From contig JAHBMJ010001380.1 in NCBI GenBank assembly GCA_018398765.1, forward strand, positions 1-19,491: a stretch of 19,491 nt of DNA. The letters run 5' to 3'. Of this stretch, positions 9,001 to 18,453 are shown in pieces. Each line of letters starts with the position of its first letter. Within the stretch, counting starts at the first letter, position 1. The notes below the pieces were generated by a model that had not been told where the DNA came from, ran no database searches, and was given only the letters and a program-made list of their open reading frames with translations. The DNA is from Chromera velia. Lineage: Eukaryota > Sar > Chromeraceae. A program made the position numbers and the translations under genes.

Positions 9001-9889
9001 GAAGTTGCAAACCCGGAAGACCGGAAGGAGCCAGACACCAACATGGACACCCAAACATACACGCTCGAGCGTACACACACACACACGAGAGAGAGAAGAG
9101 AGAGGTTTTAGGGCCAGGGGAAAGACAGAGAGAAAACGAGACTCCATACCTCAGAATTCTTGGATCCCCCCTCATTCGTTCGTCAATGAACTTGATCGCT
9201 CCCGGTCGAAGCTGGCACTGGAATTCAATGATCTGTGCGCTTCCGTACTTCTGCTTCTGTCCGTTCTCATCTAAAGCAACAATTCCATACGCAAGCGTCT
9301 TCATTCCCACCCACACCACCTTCAGATCCTGCACGTCCAATTTCTTCATCTGGGTCACGTACGCGTAGACTTCTTTCTTCAGTTCGTCAAGCTCGAGGTA
9401 GTCGACGAAAAGGACATGGATGTCGTATGTGCGGGTGCCAATCACAGCAGCATCCACGTTGTCCTTGGCCTTGTTGGCCTTCAGAGCTTGGTAACCTCTC
9501 GCTTCCAGGGAGGCGAAGGGGTCTAAAGTAGGCCCCCCTTCTTTCCTGTATGCATTGTGTGCAACCTCTGCAGGAACAATGATATCGGTCTTGGGATCGT
9601 AGTCCTTCGGGTACACGTGAATGAAGTCCCCTACCGCCTCGTCGTGTGCGGCCTCGTCCCATTCGTCCAGCTCCTCTTCAGAGAGCATCACAGGGGAGTA
9701 TATAGACTTGGTCACCTCCCCTGTTGGCCATACTACTTTGTTAAGTACTGTGTTGGGCTGCCTGCGCTCGTCTGATGATTCAGGCTGTAGGTGGCGACGC
9801 GGGCCAAATGAAAAGGGCTGGAGTAACCGGAAACCCGCTGAAGGCCCCACCAGCAACACCGTACAGAAAGAGACAGACCACCACCTCAT
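6095..9889 (-). CDS. plastid-targeted protein with bacterial-type ribosomal protein S6 (bS6) domain, 5 exons
   Basis: Exons 9150-9889, 8631-8686, 8061-8189, 7236-7407 and 6095-6494; all introns are GT-AG, phases 2, 1, 1, 2. The product is about 498 aa, against 95-200 aa for usual S6 proteins. Residues 1-20 form a signal peptide (hydrophobic FCTVLLVGPSAGF), followed by an Arg-rich stretch with early Phe residues: a bipartite leader for a complex plastid. The S6 domain spans about 153-247: RTYDIHVLF, then WVGMKTLAYGI (the family's G-x-LAY core), YGSAQIIEFQ, and the closing DPRILR. In bacteria S6 binds 16S rRNA with S18 in the 30S platform. Residues 267-498 match nothing I recognise and end in an Asp/Glu/Gly tail. 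The start is the first ATG (9889); the frame is open upstream without another ATG. Exon 2 is uncertain: AG|G at 8686 with donor GTCCGT keeps frame, but a stronger donor GTGAGT 4 nt on (exon end 8627) fits another frame (see findings). Confidence 0.85.
6116..6193 (-). repeat. 39-bp in-frame tandem duplication in the acidic tail
   Basis: 6116-6154 and 6155-6193 are near-identical over their first 30 bases (two differences) and then diverge. They encode two ADGTDEG-containing blocks of the S6-like protein's acidic C terminus, so the tail has grown by whole-codon duplication. Confidence 0.8.
6495..7235 (-). other. intron 4 of the S6-like gene
   Basis: Donor TACGG|GTGAGTG, acceptor GTGTGTGTGCAG|GGAG. 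Mixed sequence with purine-rich stretches near 6640-6840 on the plus strand. No separate gene is seen inside. Confidence 0.85.
7408..8060 (-). other. intron 3 of the S6-like gene
   Basis: Donor CTTG|GTCGGT, acceptor CCCCCCCTCCAG|GTTATT. The acceptor side is an unusually C-rich pyrimidine tract (plus strand 7411-7434, see the G-run feature), then a GA-rich stretch to about 7500. No gene is seen inside. Confidence 0.85.
7413..7431 (+). repeat. G-quadruplex-type G-run cluster at a 3' splice site
   Basis: On the plus strand a G7 run and three GGG runs are each separated by one A, matching the strongest G-quadruplex pattern. On the transcribed minus strand this is the C-rich pyrimidine tract 5 nt from the exon 4 acceptor of the S6-like gene. 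Confidence 0.8.
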
Positions 9890-10704
9890 GATCAAATCAT
9901 CAACGAAGTTGTTAATCACAAAACGGTGCTAGCCTGAAGGAAGCTTGGAAAACGGGCCGGCACAAGAAAGGCCAAATCGCGCCCAGACAGGCGATGCAAC
10001 AGACCCTTCTCCCTACTGCCGTCTCTCTCCAGAAAAATGAAAAAATTAAGAAAAAAGGGGTCGGGTCTCTGCCCTTCGCGACGAATCTGTTCGAAACACA
10101 GCAGACGATCGCGTATACCACCTCCAGATATATGCACCCAACTGATGCAAGCGTCTCCCATCGAAAAAGCCTCACAGCTCTTCGATCTGATCAACAAAAC
10201 TCAGCCGGCTCCCGGGCAGTGATCGATCACTTTCAAGCAAACAACACGCGCACAAAGCGCTGCGTATCGCTCGGAAGTGTGCGGTTACGAAAAGCCGACC
10301 GAACCTGCCTCTCGGGACCGCCATATGCCATGCATGCAAGCCGGTCTCGCGCAGTCAGTAGGTGGCTAAAAAAATTTAGAACACGGTCAGTAAGGATGAA
10401 TTGATGCGTGACGCATTGCCTGCATGCCGAATGCAGGACATGCACACTGCAGTCTGAGAGACTGAGACTGTACGAAGAGCGTATCCGATCAGATGAAGTG
10501 TCATATTTCCCGAGGACGTTTTGCTAAGGGAATCTGCATTTGTGTTGGTCTGGTATTGACAGGTTCAAGCCGGGCAGTCCTGAATTCGAATGCTTGACTG
10601 GTCGACTCTCTGACCGCAGCTCTGTTGTCTCTGTCGTTTTCCTTGCCTGTATCTTTCCAGACGACACCGAAGCCCGAAGGTGAGCAAGTGAGAGGCAGGC
10701 AAGC
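9890..10704. promoter_or_regulatory. divergent intergenic region (S6-like gene leftward, CCCH gene rightward)
   Basis: The two start codons are 815 bp apart and point away from each other, so promoters for both should lie here. It contains TGCATGCA (10331-10338), TGCATGC (10421-10427) and the perfect 12-bp palindrome GTGATCGATCAC (10219-10230). TGCATGC-type sites are known in apicomplexans as ApiAP2-bound promoter elements, including at ribosomal protein genes; their use here is inferred. A pyrimidine-rich CTTTCCAG at 10653-10660 followed by GTGAGC at 10680 may mark 5' UTR splicing. No TATA box is evident. Confidence 0.6.
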
Positions 10705-12969
10705 ATGTCATCCTCTTCATCGAATGAGAAAGAGCAGGCTGAGGGGGAAGCCCCCCCTCAGCAGCTCGAGGAACAGCCGGAGAGGGAGCCGGCCGCTCCC
10801 TCCTCTCCTTCTCAAAATCAAGAGACGTATGAGAAGAGTGTGAGGAAGATCCTCAAGAACGAGCAGAAGCTCTTCGGTTCTCACATGCGTCACGGCTTCA
10901 TTCATATCAACGAGCCCTCACAGTCTGCAGAAGAGGGCGACGAGCCAGGTGATCAGGGGGAGGAGGCGGTTAGTGGTGGTATGGCAGTCCCCCAGGTGGA
11001 GTTGAGACGAGTGAAGTCTGCTCATGCTCGGATGGTCCCCTCCAGACCCAGAGGAGGATCCCAGAGCGGGGGTGAGACTATTGAGATTCCGTCTGCAATT
11101 GAGAGGGAGAGGACGTTAGAGAGAGACAGGACGGTTGATAGAGAAGCCCTTGACATTCACGTCTTGTTTTACCAAAACCGCAGTGCAGCCGAGAAAGGTG
11201 AAGCCACCACCGGCATGGTGCTCCCCGCTTCCATTCAGGGTAAGAAGGCCCTCGACATCGTGGAGTTGTTGAGAAACACTTCGAATATGAGCACGGGGTC
11301 TGGGGATGGTCCTTTGGACTTTGGGCCGTCCATTCGAGAGAGGGAGCGGAAAGAGCCTGCTCTCGAGAGTATCCGTGAGCATGCGGGTGAGCAGGAAGAC
11401 AGCCCCGGGTACAGAAAGTCAATTCAGAAAGACCCCATCCTTCCCATCCGGCAGTTGTCTGCAAACAGCCAGAACACAAATGCCGGGGTCATCGGGCCCT
11501 CCAAGGAGATGGCGTTGGTCCGTGAGAGGTCAGCAGCCACTGCCGCCCTCAATGCCGCCGGGGAGACGGTGGGGCATGCGAGTGGGGACCCTCAGAAGGA
11601 GGCCGACAAGGAAAGAGAGGCGGGGGGGGTTGTGGAAGACCCAGCTGCCCCCCTGCCTGCAAGCAGTGGCACCGAGGCGTTGTTCGCCTTCCCCCCCACC
11701 ACCTCGCCAGGCGGTGGCCAACCCCCCCTCTATCCAACGCCCTCTCCTGATCAGGCTGTTAGGGCTCAGGGCTTTTTGCCTCATCAGCATCAGTCGGACA
11801 AAGCGGGGCTGTCCCTGCACTCTTCTGTCCAAGTTCCCTCCGGTGTGGCCCGAGAGGTGTCCCTCCAAAAAGAAAAGAGCCACGCGAGCAGCGGGAAGAA
11901 TTCTTCCACGGGCTCTGTTTCGAGAAGAACCTATCTGTCCTTCGGCACGACGTTCCATGAGAGACGTCAGTCAATTGGAGAGGGAAGCTCTCTCTCTCTT
12001 TTTCGGCTTTGTTTCCCGTGTCGCTCCGTTTCTCCCCATTTTCCCTTCAACTTGCTAACCTTGATTTGTTAGCTCGCATTCGTTTTATCCGGTCTTCCTC
12101 CGACTCCGACTCCAATCCGCATTCACGCTTTCTCTTCGCTCATCCGATTGCTGCCTGTATGCAAGCCTCTCCGTCTGCCTGCCTGGCACACAGAAAGGGG
12201 GGGGGAAGGAAAAAAAAAAAATGAGGTCTACAATGCTCACTGTTTGTTGAGAAAATGAACGAGTGTAGTTTGAGGAAAGCAAACAACAGTTTACCTTTCT
12301 GTCTGTCTGTCTGTCTGACTGTCTGCAGACACATGCAACCCTTGCCGTTACGAATGGACGAAGGGATGCCACATGGGTGTTCACTGCCGCTTCTGCCACC
12401 ACGATGACCATGCCCCCCCTGGCAGTCAGAGGGTGAAGCCGGACGAGGAGACGCTGAAGAACTCGACCGTCAAGCCATCCATCATCCTTGCACAGGCAGC
12501 CCAGCAGAGGAAGGAAGGGACGGCCACGGCAAACACGCAGCAGCCCCCCCTGGTTTCCAACTCACCGGCCCCCCAGGCCCTTCCAGAGGGCCCCACTGGT
12601 TACCCTTTTTACCCCCGAGCCGCGGGTGGGCCTGGTTTCATGGGCGGAAGACCGGGCCGGCCTGCGGGTCCGACCGGGAATCCTGTGGTGGACGCGCTGT
12701 TCAGGAGTGCAGAGGCGGGCCCGCGGGGGTATCCTCAGGGGGGGTACCCTTACATGGGGGGCCAGGGGGGTGGGCCCGTTTGGGGCCCTCAGTCTCCTGT
12801 AGGTGGCATGCCGGGGCCGTACCTTGGGGCCGCCCCCATGTCGTACGGCCCGGGAATCGTTGGGGATGCGCTTGCGTCTGTGATGCGTGGGCGTGACGGC
12901 AGTGCAGAGGGACTGGGTCCTTCTGACTTTGACGCAAGCATGGGGGGTGGGGGGAATAGGGGATACTGA
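10705..12969 (+). CDS. CCCH zinc-finger protein, probable RNA-binding (2 exons)
   Basis: Exons 10705-11965 and 12329-12969, GT-AG intron in phase 1, giving 633 aa. The ATG at 10705 is the first in a frame open to 11965. Residues 1-420 are mostly low complexity: Ser/Glu/Pro-rich start, a basic amphipathic stretch near 42-68 (YEKSVRKILKNEQKLFG), and Arg-Glu repeats near 133-147. The donor GAC|GTCAGT is chosen because it joins FHERH directly to TCNPCRYEWTKGC, the usual run-in to this finger type. The finger is C426-x7-C434-x5-C440-x3-H444, preceded by another Cys (423). Single fingers of the form C-x-PC...GC..G..C.FCH are frequent in coccidians, dinoflagellates and chromerids. CCCH fingers commonly bind RNA, so a post-transcriptional role is inferred. 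The C-terminal part, from about residue 490, is Gly/Pro-rich with aromatic residues (GYPYMGGQGGG) and likely disordered. The exact function is unknown. Confidence 0.88.
11966..12328 (+). other. intron of the CCCH gene
   Basis: Donor GAC|GTCAGT, acceptor CTGTCTGCAG|ACACATGC. A (TCTG)n run (12298-12318) forms the pyrimidine tract immediately before the acceptor; a G8 run and an A12 run lie near 12197-12221. In-frame reading through the donor runs to a stop at 12070-12072. Confidence 0.85.
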
Positions 12970-14189
12970 GGGGCGATGTGCATCTGGTTTTTGGGACAAG
13001 TGGAAATGGGGTTATAAGGGAAGGGGGAGAGAGCGCGGAGTGAGTGAGTGAGAGAGTTTCTGTTTGTTTACTTTTGCCGATCCTTTCCCCCCTCTCTCTT
13101 CTTGTGTGTGTGTGAGAGTCTCTTGGGACTGCGCTCCTCGTCTGGCTCCCTTTTTTTTGCTTGTTGTGCAGTGATGTTTGATTTGCACACTTTTCTTTCG
13201 TTTTCTTTCTTGTGTTCCCGTCTGCGTCTTTCCTTTTCCCAGATGCCTTGACTGTCTCTATTTTTTTAGTTCAAGCAGTTGTCGCATCTCCCCTCCTTGT
13301 CTCCCCCATTCCTCTGAGATGATCAAACCTTTTTGTTTCGCTTGCCTGTCAATCCTCTTTCTTTTCTGTCACGATTTAAGAGGGGGGAAAGGAGGAAGGA
13401 AAAGGACGGAGCCTGAAGCGCCTGAGAGCCAGCCAGCCTTGGCGCATGCAAGGGAGATGCAACTCATCTGGATGCATGCGCGATCAAGGTGTACGCATGC
13501 GAGCAGGCTGGCTGGCTTACAGTGCTTTGTAGAGGTGACAGGGCAGAGGGATGAAAGAGCTCTACGGTGCCCCCCTCAACAGAGCAGATAAGGGGGTAGC
13601 TGGGTGAGTGGATGGCTCTGGAAGAGAGAGGGAATGAAAGATTGGATAGGAGCAGGTCAGAGACTTGGAGAGAAAGAGGGAGAGGTACGTGCAGATTTTA
13701 TTCTTACACTTATAGTGGGCACTAGGGGGAAAAACAAAAGAAGGCGGGTCTTCACCTGCATGCATCTTCATTTCTTTCAGAAGAGAAAGAAGAGGAGCCC
13801 CCAGAAGACATGAGAATAATTAAGAGAAAGGAAAAGCAGAGATGAAAAGGAAAGAACTGGTAAGAAAGAAAAACGAACAGAAGAAGAAAGAGGCCGGAAG
13901 CTCAATAGACGAAAGAAGGGTGACTTGATTTTGCTTCCTTTACTGCACTTTCTTTTCTGCATGTCCGTTTGCACGAGAAGAGTGAGGTATCGGGAAAAAA
14001 ATTGAATGGGAGATCACAGACCGGGGACTGGTTCTTTTGACTTTCAACGCGTCCTTCTTCGTTTTCAATTAGCTGAAATTGCCTTCTTTTTCTTCTCTCT
14101 GGTTTTCTTTCTTTTCTTTCTTTCTTTTCTTTTCTTTCTTTCTTTCTTTTCTTTCTTTCTTTCTTTTCTTTCTTTCTTTTCTTTCTTTC

Positions 14190-14220
<31 letters not shown>

Positions 14221-14268
14221 TTTCTTTCTTTCTTTTCTTTCTTTCTTTCTTTCTTTCTTTTCTTTCTT

Positions 14269-14334
<66 letters not shown>

Positions 14335-16516
14335 TCGCTCTTTCCTTCCCCGTCACGAGAGAGACGAGGTCGGGTAGTTGAATGGCTGATCGATCTATCG
14401 ATTGATGTGGTGATCGGCGTTGGGGTGAAAAGGGGTGGGTGCATGGAGAGGGCAGTCGGAACTTTTTGTGAAACCTGCAAAGAGGGGAAAGGGCACGCCA
14501 AAGGGGGGGGCTCCGTTGGCGTCCTTTTCCTTTCCCGTCCCGCCGGCCGGCCGAATCTGACATTCATTTTGTGCGCAGACAGGATGAGTGAGCGGGTGCG
14601 TGAACTCCTCCCAACTTTTCTCCCCTTCCTCCCTTTTCATCTGATGCCTGTACTGCTCCTACTGATGCTGCTGTGGAGAACACTGAACAGAAAGACGACA
14701 ATGACTGCTAGACAGAGCCGCATCGACTCACTGCCTGCCTGACCGGCCGACTGACGGAGAAAAGAAAAGAAGAGAAAAGTGGCAGACCTGTTTGGGGTCC
14801 CTGTTGATCAATCCGAAGGATGTCTCCTCTTTCCTTTCCCGTCCTCTGACTTCTCCTTTCCCTCCCTTCGCAACAAGATAGACAGATGCCTTGTTGCGTC
14901 GTCCGTCACTCTCGTTTTCCATCTCGCCTCTTCCGTCCTCTTCGAGGCCCACTGCCTCCCTTCAACAGACACAGCATCCATCAGATGCGGTTGTACCTTC
15001 CTGTTTCAACGGAGCTTCCCTCCTGCGTGACAGAAAGCCATGTAGCAAGGGTTCATTCGACACAGGAGGCATCGCGAACCAGTCTCGATCTGTCTCTTTC
15101 AGCAAGCAGCCCTTTCTCCTGCTCCTTCGTTCCATGGAGTGTTTTTTTCTATGGAGAATTTTCGGTTCTTCCTTCTCTCTTTCCTGTTTCAATTTTTCTC
15201 TTCTCTGAATCGGCCTGCTCTTTCCCTCTTCCTCTTCCTTTTCCCGTCCGCCTTCCTTTCGTTTGCCTTGGATCGTCTGCCTCGATCCTGCTCAAAGCGG
15301 GGAAAGCACACGCATGGGGGCATCAAAAGAAACGTATGACGACGTCACTGCTGGCGACCAAGAAATTTTTGTGTCGTGGGTCACCAGATAGGAAGGAGTG
15401 CGTGCTCTCTGTTCGTCATGCGAAGGGGGAAGGGGGGGGCACGCGCGATGTGTGCGTCGTGTCGTGTCGTGTTGTTTCGTGTAAGTCAAATGAATGGATA
15501 GAATTTCGTCTTGTTTGTATACATCAGTCAAATGGTTCGCCCCCCCGTCTCCTCTGTCACTCTGTCACTGAAAAGGCAAGTTTGGTGCCTCCCTCTGCAA
15601 TTTGGTATGATGGGTGCACCGAGCTTTCTCTCTTTCTGCGCGCTGATCAATTTTACACCTTTTAAAGACGTGATGCCGAGGTAGGTATGTGGAGCGTGTG
15701 CTGCGACAACAGGATCGATCGACTTTCTTCTCTTCTTTTTTCTACTCTACTCTACTCGACATGTATGCATTCATAGATGAAGAACCCGGAGTGGGGCAGC
15801 CCTGAAGGCATGGATCGGTGCATCTATGCAGACAGAAAGAACGAAGTCTGCATGTCAAGGGGAGGGGAGGTGGAGCGATCCATTGAAAATTATTCGATCT
15901 ATTTGAGAGAGACCCTCCATGCCGCTCATGCAGCCTGGGTGATTGAAGGGGCAGGCAGACGGGCGACCTGCCTGGTAGCTTCAGTGCTCCTCTTTTCGTC
16001 ATCAAATCTCCTTTCCCCCGGCCTCACCACTCATTTTAAAAGGGTTTTCCTTCCTCTTAGCCTTCGATTGATACGTTTTTGTCTCAGATAGACTGAATCA
16101 AATCTTAAAGGAACCCTTGAGAGGAAGTGAGTCAGTCCAGTGACAGGTGACCCCCTTCTGTCCTTGTTTCTTCCTTCAAGTTGCATGGTTGCATGTGATC
16201 GTAACATTTTTTGCGATCGATTTCATGATCGGTTCATGCATGTGGTGTGAAAATGCTCATTTTATGCACCCCATGCAGACTGAGGCGTGCGTGGATGCAT
16301 GCATGTAGAAATGTATTGCGATATTGATTGATCGATCACGTACGTCTGTTTGAGGGACAGTCCCAGTCCCAAGTGGATTCAGACTGTATTCGTTTCTGCA
16401 TGGCATGCATGTGACTGTCTTGACAGGTCCAAGTCGTCGCCAGCCTTAGATGGAGTCCTATCGGGGATCATCCTGGGCATGCGTGAAAGGTCAACGCTGC
16501 ATTGGTTGAAAGCATG
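12970..16516. other. gene-free region rich in simple repeats
   Basis: The open frames here are short and biased to Ser, Phe, Leu or Lys, and follow purine/pyrimidine composition. It should include the CCCH gene 3' UTR at its left end. It holds a GCATGC cluster (13443-13501, 13757-13764), a 270-bp TTTC tract (14080-14345), pyrimidine-rich DNA (14820-15330), a GTGTC run (15453-15480) and TGCATG-rich DNA (16180-16480). No RNA gene is recognised. Confidence 0.55.
14080..14345. repeat. long TTTC polypyrimidine microsatellite with TCTG core
   Basis: TTTC and TTTTC units run almost without a purine, broken by about seven TCTG copies at 14269-14298, after which TTTC resumes. The complement gives the Lys/Arg/Glu-rich frames on the minus strand, which are not genes. 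Confidence 0.95.
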
Positions 16517-16748
16517 CTAGGCGTCGGTGCTAAAGAAAAAAAATAAGAGATCAGAGGAGATCTTTTTTTTTTTCTTTCTTCTTTACTTTTTTACCCTGAA
16601 CAACACTTAACAGTTCTAGCAACAGTTGTGCAACACATGAACAACACATGTGCAACACTTGAACAATAGTTGTTTGACTAAAAAAGAAAAAAAAAAAAGT
16701 AAAGGGTTTGGGGGGATCTTTTTTTTTTTTTCTTTAGCCGACGCCTAG
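16517..16748. mobile_element. foldback MITE-like element 1
   Basis: It starts CTAGGCGTCGG and ends CCGACGCCTAG, an 11-bp perfect TIR; after a 2-nt offset the match continues as CTAAAGAAAAAAAA against its complement. The flanks are AAAGCATG (16509-16516) and AAAGCATTG (16749-16757), a 9-bp duplication with one base lost. Inside are paired poly-A and poly-T arms, further inverted CTTTACTTTTTT sequence, and a core of repeated GCAACAC motifs (about 16597-16676). There is no coding frame. It shares its TIR start with element 2 and its core with element 3. Confidence 0.78.
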
Positions 16749-16754
16749 AAAGCA

Positions 16755-16779
16755 TTGATTGATTGATTGATTGATTGAT
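16755..16779. repeat. TTGA tetranucleotide microsatellite
   Basis: Six copies of TTGA directly at the right edge of element 1, overlapping its flanking duplication. Confidence 0.9.
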
Positions 16780-18039
16780 ATGTTCCGCCCTAGGGCATGA
16801 TCGATGCGTACATGCAGATGCAGGAATGCGGCACTGCGACCACCCTGCACGCTGTATGGGACTTTACTCCCAGTTTACCTCACAACACATTTATACTAGC
16901 TAGATTTCCAGCTAGGTATGGTCTAGGGTGGCAGTGATATACTATCAGTGATATGTAAAGTTTAGTAAAGTTATAATAAATTAAGTCGGACTGCAAACTT
17001 AATTTAGATTCTAAGTTTAGAATTAGTTTTATTTCAGAACAATATAGTTTTAGAACTAGTTTTAGAAGTTTAACCTACTAAATTACACTTAATTGAAACT
17101 TCTTTCTGCACCAGCATCTTAATTATGCAGCTTTTCTTATGGAGCCTTAAAGCTGACAAAAGTGATACAACAGCTAGCTCAGATTGGAAGCCGGAGGCAT
17201 GTTTAAGAGGCATGTACAAATGAGCCACATATTATGAGCGGCTAGATGAGTGGACTATACATCTTCAGTTGAAAAGCAATCACTTCCATTGTGGGGAAGG
17301 ATAGACTAATGGATAAATTGATTCGTTAAGAACTTCAAGTTGCATTTCTAGTTGTATTTATAGGTTTCTGCATGGATGACTGAACCATAAAAGACTGATC
17401 GAGTAGAACTTGAACCCAGAGTGCCAGTGTTGCAATGTATAGCCAGATAGGTTCAATGCAGTGGTGCGTAGAGGAATCACTCTGGAATGGAAGGAGCAAA
17501 ATAAGGCGGACATGCTAGGAATAGTCCGAATAGATCTCAAAATACATTTCCGGGATAATTCTCCCGAAACTAACCCCGAAAAAGGTTTCTCCATCTGTTT
17601 TCTCTTATATAGAGTATGTGATAAGAACCAGGAAGGTGAAGGATCGACTAGTGGGCTTGGCTGACAGATTCACGTAGGTTGGACTCCATCAGTCAGGAGG
17701 AGTGTCAATCCAGTGCTAAGCACAGTCATGAGATAAGGACAACGATCACACTCTTTGGGTGTAAGGATACACATCGATCGATCAGTCGCTGCATGCCAAT
17801 GAATGCGATAGGCCCGGCCGTACGCATGCCATCCGGGGCCAACTGACAGGCACTGCAAGGGCGGTGCACTGCTTGCACCGCAAGGGACGAGGCTGACCCG
17901 CGACGCACACAAGCATACACAAGCCAGACGTTAAGTATGATCCAGGGTGGTTCATAACAGTATAAATTAAACGACTGGCTGATCCTAGTGCTCTGACTGA
18001 CTCATGTTTTACCACACATGACGCTAAAAGTTCAGAAAT
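16780..18039. other. gene-free AT-rich region
   Basis: AT-rich from about 16930 to 17110, with repeated TTTAGAA and AGTTTTAG motifs. Frames at 17461-17664 and elsewhere are short with no recognisable content. A small hairpin with 11-bp arms and one mismatch lies at 17922-17980 (AGCCAGACGTT and AACGACTGGCT). Confidence 0.5.
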
Positions 18040-18342
18040 CTAGGCGCCGCACATAAAAAAAAAGAAAAAAAAAATATAGGCACGTCTTCAACTTTTTTTT
18101 TTTTAAGGTCAAAAGTTCAGTTCACATTTTGGGTGGAAAAGTCAGTTTCAGAGTCGAAAGTGATTCTTTTCTTTTATTTTGGAGGCATGCACTTGAAAAA
18201 AAATAATAAAAAAAAATAATAAAATAGGTTTCCGACCTCCCTGAACCTAACTCCCACTTACTCCCACTTGAAAGTTCAAGCCGCATTTTTTGTCTTCCCA
18301 ACTTTTTTTTTCTTTTTTCTTTTTCCTATGTGCGGCGCCTAG
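18040..18342. mobile_element. foldback MITE-like element 2 with perfect 9-bp target duplication
   Basis: It starts CTAGGCGCCGCACATA and ends with the exact reverse complement (16-bp perfect TIR), followed inward by A-rich and T-rich arms. TTCAGAAAT is present on both sides, directly abutting (18031-18039 and 18343-18351). No transposase frame exists in its 303 bp. Nine-base duplications suggest a Mutator-like superfamily; Merlin-type elements (8-9 bp) are an alternative. The intact TIR and duplication indicate a fairly recent insertion. Confidence 0.88.
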
Positions 18343-18453
18343 TTCAGAAATACTAGACGGACGGCGATGACATATAATGATGATCATGGTGATGATAATT
18401 TAGACTATATCGGCTCTAACCACCTCAATTCAATTCAAATTCATTGCATGATT

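Noticed and set aside
10570-10610. tRNA-like GGTTCAAGCC in the divergent intergenic region
   Set aside because: No matching acceptor, D or anticodon stem upstream; a lone B-box match.
10661-10679. 19-nt microexon between CTTTCCAG and GTGAGC just before the CCCH start
   Set aside because: No partner acceptor before the ATG that leaves a workable intron, and it is outside the coding frame; at most 5' UTR splicing.
11148-11170. DIHVLF shared by the CCCH protein and the S6-domain protein
   Set aside because: Six residues with different codons and no similarity around them; coincidence.
13902-14567. Lys/Arg/Glu-rich minus-strand frame of about 220 codons
   Set aside because: It is a translation of the TTTC/TCTG microsatellite; no independent coding signal.
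14886-15665. 259-codon plus-strand frame
   Set aside because: Ser/Phe/Leu-rich product of pyrimidine-rich DNA; no domain, and overlapping frames are equally open.
17395-17480. tRNA or tRNA-derived SINE (A-box-like TAGCCAGATAGG; complement GGTTCAAGTTC resembles a B box)
   Set aside because: The boxes are on opposite strands or wrongly spaced, and no cloverleaf or 3' tail is seen.
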